In this document: positions 36,716 through 45,283 of the stretch, one piece after another
How the letters are laid out: each line of letters begins with the position of its first letter
How positions within the stretch are numbered: position 1 is the first letter of the stretch
Origin: Sphingomonas sp. JC676
GTDB lineage: Bacteria; Pseudomonadota; Alphaproteobacteria; Sphingomonadales; Sphingomonadaceae
Assembly: GCF_014489075.1 (NCBI RefSeq)
Contig: NZ_JACTGR010000001.1
Coordinates: 372,001 to 436,000, forward strand
DNA: 64,000 nt
Direction of reading: 5' to 3'
The notes under the pieces: model-generated
Told to the model about the DNA's origin: nothing
The model's database searches: none
The model's input: the letters and a program-made list of their open reading frames with translations, nothing else
Program-made: the position numbers and the translations under genes

Positions 36716-37383
36716 TGGGCTGGCTGCTACTCCTAGCGATCGCGCTGGTCACGGTTCTGGTGCTGTGGCGCACCGGCTATCCGCGCAAGCTGTGGACGAT
36801 TCCGGCCACCGCGCTGATGCTGGGCGCGGCGGGCTATGCCTGGCAGGGGAGCCCCGGATTGGCCGGCCATCCGGTGGCGGCGGAAGCACAAGCGGGCCAG
36901 CTCGATCCTGATCTCGTTGCGCTGCGAGAGGCGATCTTCGGCAAGTTCGGCACCAATGCCTGGTCCTACGCCATGGCGGCGGATCGGATGACGCTTTCGG
37001 GCAAGCCCGATCTCGCCATTGCGGTTTGGCAGGGCGCGGTGCGCAAGATGCCGAACGATGTCGCGCTGTGGAGCGGGTATGGCCTGGCGCTGGCCGAGCA
37101 TGATGGCAACCAGGTCTCGCCCGCGTCGCGCTTCGCTTTCGAACGGGCGATGACGCTATGGCCGCAGCACCCCGGGCCGCCCTTTTTCTATGGGCTGGCG
37201 CTGATCCGCGAGGGCAAATATGCCGAGGCGCGGACGTTCTGGCTCAAGGCGGTGCAGCTCACGTCGGAAAAGGCGAGCTATCGGGGCGAGCTGGTCCTCC
37301 GGCTATTCCTGCTTGATCGGCTGCTGGCGGCGAAGGCAGGGCAGGCGGGGCCGCAGCCCGCGCCCACCCCGGCCAAACCTTAG
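36712..37383 (+). CDS. TPR-containing CcmI-like cytochrome c biogenesis protein
   Basis: 223 aa with two N-terminal membrane helices (about 3-18 and 28-45) and a periplasmic domain with tetratricopeptide-like repeats (NAWSYAMAADRMTLSGKPDLAIAVW, then FFYGLALIREGKYAEARTFW). This matches the apocytochrome-binding CcmI/CycH component in a short form. Pro/Ala-rich tail. It ends the ccm operon; its stop overlaps the convergent ald stop by 2-3 nt. Confidence 0.9.
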   Translation: MMGWLLLLAIALVTVLVLWRTGYPRKLWTIPATALMLGAAGYAWQGSPGLAGHPVAAEAQAGQLDPDLVALREAIFGKFGTNAWSYAMAADRMTLSGKPDLAIAVWQGAVRKMPNDVALWSGYGLALAEHDGNQVSPASRFAFERAMTLWPQHPGPPFFYGLALIREGKYAEARTFWLKAVQLTSEKASYRGELVLRLFLLDRLLAAKAGQAGPQPAPTPAKP

Positions 37384-38483
37384 GCCCAGGCCTCGTACGG
37401 CAGGTCGAGATCGTCGGCGACCGCCTTGAACGCGATCTTGCCCTTGTAGACGTTGAGGCCGTTGGCAAGGTGCTTGTCGGCCTTCATCGCCGCCTCGGCG
37501 CCGAGGTTCGCCAGCTTCAGCACGAACGGCAGCGTCGCGTTGTTAAGCGCGAAGGCCGAGGTGCGGGCGACCGCGCCGGGCATGTTCGCCACGCAATAAT
37601 GGATGATACCGTCGATCTCATAGACCGGATTGTCGTGCGTGGTGGCGTGGCTGGTCTCGAAGCAGCCGCCCTGGTCGATCGCGATATCGACCAGCACCGA
37701 TCCGCGCATCATCGTCTTGAGCATGTCGCGGGTGACGAGCTTGGGCGCCGCCGCGCCGGGAACGAGCACAGCGCCGATCACGACTTGGCTGCGGGCCACT
37801 GCCTCGGCGATCGCGGCCTTGCTGGCATAGGCAGTCTTGATCTGGCTGCCGAAATGCATGTCGAGCTCGGCAAGGCGCTCGTTGCTGATATCATAGATCG
37901 TCACGTCGGCGCGCTGCCCGGTTGCCATCTGCGCCGCGTTGATGCCCGAGACGCCGCCGCCGAGGATCGCGACCTTGCAGGGCGCCACGCCGGGTACGCC
38001 GCCGAGCAGTTCGCCGCGGCCGCCCTGTTCCTTTTCGAGATAATGCGAGGCGACCTGGATAGACATGCGGCCGGCGACTTCGCTCATCGGCTTCAGCAGG
38101 GGCAGGGCGCCCGAGTTCGAGGTCACCGTCTCATAGGCGATGCAGGTCGCACCCGATGCCATCAGACCCTCGGCTTGGGGCTTGTCGGCGGCGAGGTGTA
38201 GATAGGTGAAGAGCAGGTGGCGCGGCTCGAGCATCGCGATTTCCTGCGGCTGCGGCTCCTTGACCTTCACGATCATGTCCGAGCCGGCGAACACCGACGC
38301 CGCGTCGGGCGCGATCCTGGCGCCGACCTTGGTATAGGCCTCGTCGTCAAAATCGATGCCCATGCCGGCCTTGGTCTCGACCAGCACTTCGTGGCCGGCA
38401 TGGACCAGCTCGGCGACCGAGGCGGGCGTCAGGCCGACGCGATATTCGTGATTCTTGATTTCCTTGGGAACGCCGACGCGCAT
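37380..38483 (-). CDS. ald: alanine dehydrogenase
   Basis: 367-aa NAD-dependent alanine dehydrogenase (alanine to pyruvate plus ammonia). The N-terminus MRVGVPKEIKNHEYRVGLTP is diagnostic. The NAD-binding motif is KVAILGGGVSGINAAQMATG, and MPGAVARTSAFALNNATLPFV is conserved. Start ATG at 38483 with AGGAGA upstream; the in-frame extension of 80 codons before it is not protein-like. A divergent Lrp-type regulator gene lies 136 nt away, with a palindrome between them. Confidence 0.97.
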   Translation of the reverse strand: MRVGVPKEIKNHEYRVGLTPASVAELVHAGHEVLVETKAGMGIDFDDEAYTKVGARIAPDAASVFAGSDMIVKVKEPQPQEIAMLEPRHLLFTYLHLAADKPQAEGLMASGATCIAYETVTSNSGALPLLKPMSEVAGRMSIQVASHYLEKEQGGRGELLGGVPGVAPCKVAILGGGVSGINAAQMATGQRADVTIYDISNERLAELDMHFGSQIKTAYASKAAIAEAVARSQVVIGAVLVPGAAAPKLVTRDMLKTMMRGSVLVDIAIDQGGCFETSHATTHDNPVYEIDGIIHYCVANMPGAVARTSAFALNNATLPFVLKLANLGAEAAMKADKHLANGLNVYKGKIAFKAVADDLDLPYEAWA

Positions 38484-38572
38484 GGGGACTCTCCTGGAAG
38501 TTGTCTGGACATATCCTATCCGAACGGGCCAGCGCGAATCCTTGCAAAGTTTGGCGGCGGCGCGGGATAAAA

Positions 38573-38586
38573 CGCATAAATATGCG
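38573..38586. promoter_or_regulatory. palindromic candidate operator between ald and its Lrp-type regulator
   Basis: CGCATA-AA-TATGCG, a perfect 6-2-6 palindrome in the 136-nt ald/regulator intergenic region, 34 nt before the regulator start. AT-rich centre and position fit an Lrp/AsnC binding site. Confidence 0.5.
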
Positions 38587-38619
38587 GACAGCGGCATTGG
38601 GACGGGATATTCATGCGTC

Positions 38620-39090
38620 GTGGACAGAATCGATGCGACAATCCTTAAGGCGCTGGCCGCCGACGCAAGGGCTTCGGTGAGCCAGATCGCCGCGTATGCC
38701 GGGCTTTCGCAATCGGCCTGCACGCGACGGATCCAAGCGCTGGAGGCGTCGGGGCAGGTACTCGGCTACGGCGCGCGACTCGGCCATCGGCGGCTCGGGT
38801 TCCGCGTGACGGCGCTGGTCGACATCACGCTGGGCACGCAGGTGGAAGAGGATCTTGCTCATTTTGAGACAGCGGTCGGAGCGATCGACGGCGTGGTCGA
38901 GTGCGCGCTGGTCTCGGGCGGACAGGATTATCGGCTCAAGATCCTGTGCCGCGACCTCGATGATTACGAGCGGCTGCACCGTGAACATCTGGGCCGTTTG
39001 CCGGGAGTTGTAACGATCAACAGCAGTTTCGTGCTGCGCGAAGTGCCGACGCGCAGCGAGGCCGATGCATTGTTTAGCGGTGCGCGATAA
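38620..39090 (+). CDS. Lrp/AsnC family transcriptional regulator (AldR-like)
   Basis: 156-aa regulator. N-terminal HTH at VDRIDATILKALAADARASVSQIAAYAGLSQSACTRRIQALEASG, and C-terminal RAM ligand-binding domain (FRVTALVDITL, VVECALVSGGQDYRLKILCRDLDDYERLHREHL). The GTG at 38620 is chosen by length and domain start; its ribosome site is weak. Being divergent from ald, it probably activates ald in response to alanine. Confidence 0.92.
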   Translation: MDRIDATILKALAADARASVSQIAAYAGLSQSACTRRIQALEASGQVLGYGARLGHRRLGFRVTALVDITLGTQVEEDLAHFETAVGAIDGVVECALVSGGQDYRLKILCRDLDDYERLHREHLGRLPGVVTINSSFVLREVPTRSEADALFSGAR

Positions 39091-39251
39091 CTATCTTATA
39101 GTGGAACCCAGACGCCGGTCGCGCGTCTGCCGTAACGATGCGCGTTGCTAGCCAATGTTGCACGTGCTAACGGCGCGCGGACTTTGAGCAGGACAAGAAA
39201 TCAGGTCGCCATGACCAGGTCCGTTACCTCCAGCGCGCGAACGCCGCGCCA

Positions 39252-41186
39252 GTGAACATCCCCGCAAGCGGAAGCGCAGATGCGCTTCCCGCCCAGCACG
39301 ATCTGCATGACGGCCATGGTCATGCCAAGGACGCCACGTGGAAGCTCGCGCTCGGCGCGATCGGCATCGTCTTCGGCGATATCGGCACGAGCCCGCTCTA
39401 CGCATTCCGTGAGACGTTCCACGGCCACCATCACCTGACGCTCGACGAAGCGAACATCATGGGCGTGATCAGCCTGATGTTCTGGTCGATGATGGCGGTG
39501 GTGACGCTGAAATATGTCAGCGTGATCATGCGCGCCGACAACAAGGGCGAGGGCGGCAGCCTGGCGCTGCTCGCGCTGATCTCGGGCCGCTCCGGCGGGC
39601 AGAAGCGCTGGACGGCGGGGATCGTGCTGCTCGGCGTGTTCGCGACCGCGCTCTTTTATGGCGATTCGATGATCACCCCGGCGGTGTCGGTGCTGTCGGC
39701 GGTAGAAGGCCTTGCGGTCGCCGCGCCAGGCTTTGGCGGCCTGGTGGTGCCGATCGCGGTAGTGATCCTGGTGATGCTCTTCTCGATCCAGAGTACTGGC
39801 ACGGCGCGCGTCGGCCTGCTCTTCGGTCCGATCATGCTACTTTATTTCGCGGTGATCGCGACCTTGGGCGTGCTCAGCATCGTCCAGAGCCCGACGGTGC
39901 TATGGGCGCTATCGCCGCTGCACGCGGTCGAGTTCTTCGCCCGGGATCCGCTGCCGGCGTTCCTGGCGCTGGGATCGGTCGTGCTGGCCGTGACCGGTGC
40001 GGAAGCGCTTTATGCGGACATGGGCCATTTCGGGCGCAATCCGATCCGTATCTCGTGGCTGTTCTTCGTGCTCCCCGCCCTGATCCTCAACTATATGGGG
40101 CAGGGCGCGTTGCTGATGCGCGAGGGGCATGCGGCGATCACCAGCCCCTTCTATCTGCTGGCGCCGGACGCGCTCCAGCTTCCGCTGGTGGTGCTGGCGA
40201 CCATGGCGGCGATCATCGCGTCGCAGGCCGTCATTTCCGGCGCCTTCTCGGTGACGCAGCAGGCGATCCAGCTGGGCTTCGTGCCGCGGCTGCGCATCGA
40301 CCATACCAGCGCGTCGACCGCCGGGCAGATCTACATCCCGCTGGTCAACTGGGCGCTGATGACGATGGTCATCCTGCTCGTCCTGACCTTCCAGACCTCG
40401 TCGAACCTGACCGCGGCCTATGGCATCGCCGTCACCGGCGCGATGCTGATCGACAACTGCCTGCTGGCGGTGGTGCTGTTCAACCTGTGGAACTGGAAGA
40501 AGCGTTACGCGATCCCGCTGCTCGCATTGTTCTTCACGGTCGACCTCGCCTATTTCGCGGCGAACCTGACCAAGGTGCCCGATGGCGGCTGGTTCCCGCT
40601 GCTGGTCGGGCTGGTGATCTTCACCCTGCTCACCACCTGGTCGAAGGGCCGCAAGCTGATGATCGCGCGGCTGCGCGAGAGCGCGATGCCGATCAAGATC
40701 TTCATCGATTCGGCCGCGACCTCGGCGACGCGCGTGCCTGGCACGGCGGTGTTTATGACCTCGACGCCCGACGGCGTGCCGCATGCGCTGCTCCACAACC
40801 TCAAGCACAACAAGGTGCTGCACGAGCGCGTGGTGCTGCTGACGGTGAAGATTGCCGACGTGCCCTATGTGCCCGAGGAGAAGCGGCTCAAGCTCGAGGA
40901 CCTCGGGCGCGGCTTCCACCGCATGGTGCTGTATTATGGCTTCATGCAGGAGGCGGACGTGCCGGCCGCGCTCAAGCAGGTCAGCGGCTGCGGCGCCGAG
41001 TTCAAGATGATGGAGACCAGCTTCTTCCTGGCGCGCCAGACGTTGCTCGCATCGTCGCGGCCGGGGATGATGATCTGGCGGGAGAAGCTGTTCGCCTGGA
41101 TGCTGAGGAACGCCGAAAGCGCGATGGAATTCTTCCGCCTGCCGACCAACCGCGTGGTCGAGCTGGGGAGCCAGGTCGAGATTTGA
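39252..41186 (+). CDS. kup: KUP family potassium transporter
   Basis: 644-aa K+/H+ symporter with about 12 membrane helices. The family opening [22 protein letters not shown] begins near residue 34; [22 protein letters not shown] is also diagnostic. The cytoplasmic C-terminal domain covers about 480-644. GTG start gives the normal length. The downstream 2H phosphoesterase gene overlaps by 4 nt. Confidence 0.96.
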   Translation: MNIPASGSADALPAQHDLHDGHGHAKDATWKLALGAIGIVFGDIGTSPLYAFRETFHGHHHLTLDEANIMGVISLMFWSMMAVVTLKYVSVIMRADNKGEGGSLALLALISGRSGGQKRWTAGIVLLGVFATALFYGDSMITPAVSVLSAVEGLAVAAPGFGGLVVPIAVVILVMLFSIQSTGTARVGLLFGPIMLLYFAVIATLGVLSIVQSPTVLWALSPLHAVEFFARDPLPAFLALGSVVLAVTGAEALYADMGHFGRNPIRISWLFFVLPALILNYMGQGALLMREGHAAITSPFYLLAPDALQLPLVVLATMAAIIASQAVISGAFSVTQQAIQLGFVPRLRIDHTSASTAGQIYIPLVNWALMTMVILLVLTFQTSSNLTAAYGIAVTGAMLIDNCLLAVVLFNLWNWKKRYAIPLLALFFTVDLAYFAANLTKVPDGGWFPLLVGLVIFTLLTTWSKGRKLMIARLRESAMPIKIFIDSAATSATRVPGTAVFMTSTPDGVPHALLHNLKHNKVLHERVVLLTVKIADVPYVPEEKRLKLEDLGRGFHRMVLYYGFMQEADVPAALKQVSGCGAEFKMMETSFFLARQTLLASSRPGMMIWREKLFAWMLRNAESAMEFFRLPTNRVVELGSQVEI

Positions 41187-41704
41187 CCGCGTCCGCCCCG
41201 CCGCCTGCACCGCTGATCGTGACGGCGCTGTTCGGGGCGGAGGATTTCGCCTTTCTCGACGGCCTCAGGCGTCGGCACTATCCGGCCGAGCGCAACCAGG
41301 TGCCGGCCCATTGCACGTTGTTCCATCACCTCTCTCCGCAACTGGCGGGCGAGCTCAAGCAGCGGCTGTCGGCGGCGACACGGGGCCAGCGCGCCCCGTC
41401 CGCGGCCATGGCGGGGGTGATCGACCTGGGAGCGGGCGCGGCGTTCCGGATCGTGTCGGAGGAGCTGGAGGCGCTGCGCGCCGATCTCGCCGAGGCATTC
41501 GCACCGATGCTGATGCCGCTGGACCGCGCGGGCTGGCGGCCGCACGTCACCATCCAGAACAAGGTCGAACGGCGCGACGCCAAGGCGTTGCTCGACGCGC
41601 TGCGCCCCGGATTCGCACCCCGGCCGCTGCGGATCGCGGGGCTGGCGAGCTGGTGGTATCGCGGCGGGCCGTGGGAGGCGCATTCGCGGCATATGTTCGC
41701 TTGA
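41183..41704 (+). CDS. 2H phosphoesterase/2'-5' RNA ligase family protein
   Basis: 173-aa protein with the two His-x-Thr motifs of the 2H superfamily: HCTLFHHL near residue 43 and HVTIQNKV near 117. These enzymes act as cyclic phosphodiesterases or RNA ligases on 2'-5' or cyclic phosphate substrates. The start is TTG overlapping the kup stop (TTGA); a GTG at 41219 is the alternative. Probably translationally coupled to kup, though a shared role is not obvious. Confidence 0.82.
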   Translation: MTASAPPPAPLIVTALFGAEDFAFLDGLRRRHYPAERNQVPAHCTLFHHLSPQLAGELKQRLSAATRGQRAPSAAMAGVIDLGAGAAFRIVSEELEALRADLAEAFAPMLMPLDRAGWRPHVTIQNKVERRDAKALLDALRPGFAPRPLRIAGLASWWYRGGPWEAHSRHMFA

Positions 41705-41758
41705 CCGGCGCGTGGGCCGGACCTATGTGGCCCCCTCGCTTCGGCGAGCCCTATGCGG

Positions 41759-41835
41759 GGCGGAGTAGCTCAGTTGGTTAGAGCACGGGAATCATAATCC
41801 TGGGGTCGGGGGTTCAAGTCCCTCCTCCGCTACCA
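41759..41835 (+). tRNA. tRNA-Met (elongator, anticodon CAT)
   Basis: 77-nt tRNA. Acceptor GGCGGAG pairs with CTCCGCT (one G-T), D-arm TAGCTCAGTTGGTTAGAGC, anticodon loop ATCATAA in a CGGGA/TCCTG stem, T-arm GGGGGTTCAAGTCCCTC, encoded CCA. The regular first pair and G-rich arms fit the elongator rather than the initiator; a CAT tRNA-Ile cannot be fully excluded. An integrase remnant lies 205 nt downstream. Confidence 0.93.
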
Positions 41836-41857
41836 AGGGACTCATACCGTCCCTTGG
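41833..41857 (+). terminator. hairpin after tRNA-Met
   Basis: Perfect 9-bp stem CCAAGGGAC / GTCCCTTGG with a 7-nt loop; its left arm begins within the tRNA CCA end. Probably the tRNA terminator or processing signal. Confidence 0.6.
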
Positions 41858-41980
41858 TCCAGCATCGTCCCATTTCATCCGGTGACATGTTTTTTCTCTT
41901 TTAATTCAAGTATTTCTGGCGTCCGATCGCGATCGGCGCCGTCCGTGTGGGTCCCACTCGATTTCGCCACGTCGATTTGA

Positions 41981-42005
41981 ATTGGGGGGTACCATTGGGG
42001 GTACT
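41981..42005. repeat. tandem GGGGGTAC repeats upstream of the integrase remnant
   Basis: Two imperfect direct copies, ATTGGGGGGTACC and ATTGGGGGTACT, lie back to back 35-60 nt before the integrase start; GATACCCCC follows near 42030. G-rich repeats of this type are often arm-type binding sites of P4-family integrases. Confidence 0.5.
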
Positions 42006-42040
42006 TTTTGCTTGTTCGATAAAGCGGGCGATACCCCCAC

Positions 42041-42286
42041 GTGCCGTTGAAGGAACTCGAGGTCAGATACACCCAGCGCCGGCAGCGGCCCTTCAAGCTG
42101 TCGGACGGCGGCGGCCTGTACCTCCTCGTCCAGCCCAACGGACCGAAATTGTGGCGACTCAAATATCGATTCGACGGCAAGGAGAAGCTCCTCAGCTTCG
42201 GCAAATATCCCGAGGTGGCGCTCGCAGCTATTCGCGAATGTCCGCTGCGGCCCGGTGATCCAGGCCGCGTCGCGGAGCATGAATGA
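42041..42286 (+). pseudogene. truncated P4-type tyrosine integrase
   Basis: 81 codons remain from a usual 400 or so. The first 64 residues match the N-terminal (DUF4102) domain of P4-like integrases: PLKELEVRYTQRRQRPFKLS, DGGGLYLLVQPNGPKLWRLK and EKLLSFGKYPEVALAAIRE. After that the reading turns unrelated and stops at 42286; the catalytic Arg, His and Tyr domain is absent. GTG start. Its place just after tRNA-Met in the same direction is the usual arrangement of an integrated island, so this is a scar of a lost or rearranged element. Confidence 0.88.
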
Positions 42287-42332
42287 CCGCAAGAAGTCTG
42301 CAGCCACCTTCTGCTCCGTTCCGAGATTTGAA

Positions 42333-42363
42333 CTTTCCAGGCGGGCTATGCTCGCCTGGAAAG
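42333..42363 (-). terminator. terminator of the efflux operon
   Basis: Perfect 11-bp stem (CTTTCCAGGCG / CGCCTGGAAAG) with a 9-nt loop, about 19 nt beyond the stop of the leftward emrB-like gene; on that strand it is followed by TTCAAATCTC. Confidence 0.65.
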
Positions 42364-42381
42364 CAGAACGTTCGCAATCGA

Positions 42382-43917
42382 TCAGTGCGCAGCGCTTGTG
42401 TCGACGGCACGTGTCGGTCGCGGCGCCAGCCAGATGATCAGCGCGGCGATCACGAAGATGCCGGACGCCAGCACGAATGTCTGGCCCGTCGCGAGCGCAA
42501 CGCTCTCCTTGTCGACCGTCTGGCTGACGATCAGCCGCGCCTGTTCGACACTGAAGCCGCGCGCCACGAACTGGTCTATCGTCGCTTGTGCGCCGTTGAG
42601 CATGCCCGACAGCGACGCGCGCTTCTCCTGCGCGCCGTCATACCAGAGCGTGGTGGAGATCGCGACGGCCACCGCGCCGGCCATGGTGCGCAGGAAGTTC
42701 ATGACGCCCGCCGCCGACGCTGTCTCCTCCTCGTCGACAGCTCCCAGCGCGATGGTGGTTAGCGGTACGAAGAAGAAGGGCATCCCCGCGCCCTGGATCA
42801 ACTGGGGTAGCGCCAGCGTCCAGAAGTCCGAACCGCTGTTCCACCAGAAGACGCGAAGCAGCGAGGTCCCTCCCAGCCAGAGGATGCCGACGAACACCAA
42901 CCGGCGCGGATCGACCGTGACCATGCGCTTGGCAACGACCGGGGCCATGATCACCGCCGCGACGCCGTTGAAGGCGGTGGCATAGCCCGCCCAGGTCGCG
43001 GTGTACCCCATCGCGCCCTGCAGCCATTGCGGGATCACCACCAGGCTGGCGAAGAAGGTACCATAAGCGAAGACCAGGGCCGTGACCGCGACGGTGAAAC
43101 CGCGATGACGGAAGGGGCGCAGGTCGACCACAGGTTGCCGCTCGGTAAGCTCCCAGATCAGGAAGATGACGAAGCCCACCGCAGCGACAATCGCGAGGTG
43201 CGTAATCATCGTCGACCCGAACCAGTCATGCTCGCGGCCAAGGTCGAGCATCAGCTGCAGCGCGCCCACCCAGAGGAGGAGCAGGCAGAGACCGACGCCG
43301 TCGATCCGTTCCTTCACCCGGTCGGTCTCGGCGCGGCGCAGCACCACCCAGGCGGTCAAAGAGCAGGCGATCGCCACCGGGACGTTGATGAAGAAGATCC
43401 AGTGCCAGCCCCAGCTGTCGCTGATCGTGCCGCCCAGGATCGGGCCGAAGATCGGCGCAGTTAGGGTGGTCATCGCCCAGATGCCCATGGTCATGGCGTG
43501 CTTGTCCTTGGGGAATACCCGCAGCAGCAAGGTCTGCGACAGCGCCATCAGCGGGCCACCGCAGATCCCCTGTCCGATCCGGAAGGCGACCAGCGCGGTC
43601 AGGCTGGTCGCAGTTCCGCACAGGAACGAGAAGACGCCGAAGCCCATCATCCCGCCCGCGAAGACCCGCACCGTGCCGAAGCGCTTGGAGAGCCACCCGG
43701 TGAGCGGCACGCAGATCGCCTCCGCCACCGCATAGGAGGTGATGACCCAGGTGCCTTCGCTGGACGAGATGCCCAGCCCGCCGGCGATATGGGCGACCGA
43801 GACATTGGCGATGGTGGTGTCGAGCACCACCATGAAGTTGGTCACCGCCAGCACCACGCCGGCGAGCACCAGGGTGGTGCCGGTAAGCGGCTGAGGTGCG
43901 GATGCATGCGTGGTCAT
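42382..43917 (-). CDS. DHA2-type MFS efflux pump permease (EmrB/QacA family)
   Basis: 511-aa proton-coupled drug exporter with 14 helices. Motif C-like and MFS signatures are visible: NFMVVLDTTIANVSVAHIAGGLGISSSEGTWVITSYAVAEA and LSKRFGTVRVFAGGMMGFGVFSFLCG. It should form a tripartite pump with the adaptor and NodT-type channel encoded upstream in the same direction. The ATG at 43917 is chosen (GAGG upstream); it lies 7 nt after the adaptor stop. Confidence 0.93.
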   Translation of the reverse strand: MTTHASAPQPLTGTTLVLAGVVLAVTNFMVVLDTTIANVSVAHIAGGLGISSSEGTWVITSYAVAEAICVPLTGWLSKRFGTVRVFAGGMMGFGVFSFLCGTATSLTALVAFRIGQGICGGPLMALSQTLLLRVFPKDKHAMTMGIWAMTTLTAPIFGPILGGTISDSWGWHWIFFINVPVAIACSLTAWVVLRRAETDRVKERIDGVGLCLLLLWVGALQLMLDLGREHDWFGSTMITHLAIVAAVGFVIFLIWELTERQPVVDLRPFRHRGFTVAVTALVFAYGTFFASLVVIPQWLQGAMGYTATWAGYATAFNGVAAVIMAPVVAKRMVTVDPRRLVFVGILWLGGTSLLRVFWWNSGSDFWTLALPQLIQGAGMPFFFVPLTTIALGAVDEEETASAAGVMNFLRTMAGAVAVAISTTLWYDGAQEKRASLSGMLNGAQATIDQFVARGFSVEQARLIVSQTVDKESVALATGQTFVLASGIFVIAALIIWLAPRPTRAVDTSAAH

Positions 43918-43924
43918 GGCCGCC

Positions 43925-45082
43925 TCACTCCTTGCCCGCGACATCGATCTCGGCCTCCATCGAGAGGCCGACGCGCAGCGGATGCGCGGCGAGCTCCGCG
44001 GGATCGAGCGTGATGCGCACCGGCAGACGCTGGACCACCTTGATCCAGTTGCCGGTCGCGTTCTGCGCCGGGATCAACGAGAAGGCCGAACCGGTGCCGC
44101 CCGAGAAGCCGGCGACGCGGCCATGATAGACGACGCCCGCACCATGGAGATCTGAAGTCAGCGTGACTGGCTGGCCAGCGCGGACGCGGCCGAGCTGGCC
44201 CTCCTTGAAATTGGCGTCGACATAGACCGCACGGACCGGGACGATCGTCATCACCGCCGCGCCGGCATTGATCCGCTGGCCGATCTGCACCTGGCGATTG
44301 GTGACGACGCCGTCGATCGGCGCGCGGATCACGGTGCGGGCAAGATCGATCCGCGCCTGATCGAGCTTCGCCTTGGCGGCGAGCACGTCCGGATGCGTGT
44401 CGACCGAGGCGCCGGTGATCAGTGCATTGTTCGCCGCCAGCGAGCCCTGAGCCGCGCCGCGCGCGGCCAGCGCCTGGGCGAGTCCCGCCCGTGCCTGGGC
44501 GAGATTGCCTTGTGCGGTCGTAAAGCCGTTGCGCGCGGAGGTCAGTTCCTCGCCCGAGACGGCACCGCTGTCGGCAACCGATGCGCGGCGATCGAGATCG
44601 ACCCGTGCCTTGGTCAGCGCAGAGGACGCGATATCGACCTGGGCGCGCGCCCGGGCGATGTCGGCCTCGCCTGCCATGACCTGCGATGCGAGCGCGCCAC
44701 TGGTCGCGGTCGCCTGGCCGAATTGCCGACGCACGCGCTGATATTCGGCTTCGGCGCGCGCCAGCGCGAGCCGGGCGTCGGTATCGTCGAGGCGGAGCAG
44801 AATATCGCCGCGCCGGACCGTCTGGGTGTTGACTACCACGACCGACGCCACGGGTCCCGCCACCAGCGGCGTGACCTGGGCGGCATCGGCGTTCACATAG
44901 GCATTGTCGGTAGCGACATGATCGCCATCGGCCAGCGCCCAATAAGCGGCTCCGGCAACCGCGAGCGCGGCGCCCAGCCCGAGGAACAGCCTCTTGCGTC
45001 GCGCGCGGAGGTCTGGTCGCCCGGGGCGGGGGAATTCGATGTGCTTGACGGTCTCGGTATCCTGGAATGCAACTTCGGTCAT
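43925..45082 (-). CDS. HlyD/EmrA family membrane fusion protein
   Basis: 385-aa periplasmic adaptor. One N-terminal membrane helix (RKRLFLGLGAALAVAGAAYWALA near 28-50), a biotinyl-lipoyl-like half (YVNADAAQVTPLVAGPVASVVVVNTQTVRRGDILLRLDDTD), a long alpha-helical hairpin (about 110-220), and the returning beta part (TVIRAPIDGVVTNRQVQIGQRINAGAAVM). GAGGGA precedes the ATG. Works between the MFS permease and the outer-membrane channel. Confidence 0.94.
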   Translation of the reverse strand: MTEVAFQDTETVKHIEFPRPGRPDLRARRKRLFLGLGAALAVAGAAYWALADGDHVATDNAYVNADAAQVTPLVAGPVASVVVVNTQTVRRGDILLRLDDTDARLALARAEAEYQRVRRQFGQATATSGALASQVMAGEADIARARAQVDIASSALTKARVDLDRRASVADSGAVSGEELTSARNGFTTAQGNLAQARAGLAQALAARGAAQGSLAANNALITGASVDTHPDVLAAKAKLDQARIDLARTVIRAPIDGVVTNRQVQIGQRINAGAAVMTIVPVRAVYVDANFKEGQLGRVRAGQPVTLTSDLHGAGVVYHGRVAGFSGGTGSAFSLIPAQNATGNWIKVVQRLPVRITLDPAELAAHPLRVGLSMEAEIDVAGKE

Positions 45083-45118
45083 TGGAAATATCCCTCATCC
45101 GTAATTGGTTGTTTCAAA

Positions 45119-45253
45119 TCAAAGCGGGTGGAACGCGCTGATCCGGTCCGCCGCGAACAGGAATGCGGCGCTGATGAATGCGACTTTGAGGAACAGGCTG
45201 AGCGCGAAGAAGCGCAGCACGCCGCGCCATCCGGCGCGCTTGGAAGAGAACAT
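45119..45253 (-). CDS. 44-aa membrane protein within the efflux operon
   Basis: Short gene between the outer-membrane channel and adaptor genes, reading MFSSKRAGWRGVLRFF, one hydrophobic helix (ALSLFLKVAFISAAFLFAAD) and RISAFHPL. The N-terminus is basic, so it is expected inside. AAAGGA lies 8 nt before the ATG. The spacing (30 nt after the channel stop, 36 nt before the adaptor start) fits operon membership. It could be an accessory subunit of the pump, in the way AcrZ is for AcrB, but that is inference. Confidence 0.7.
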   Translation of the reverse strand: MFSSKRAGWRGVLRFFALSLFLKVAFISAAFLFAADRISAFHPL

Positions 45254-45283
45254 GGTCGATTCCTTTCAGGGTTGGGGTTGGGC

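Noticed and set aside
39109..39129. 7-bp hairpin CAGACGC / GCGTCTG after the Lrp-type gene
   Set aside because: Short stem and no T-run; too weak to call a terminator.
39909..41210. 433-codon leftward frame opposite kup
   Set aside because: Antisense shadow of kup with a His/Gln/Arg-rich composition.
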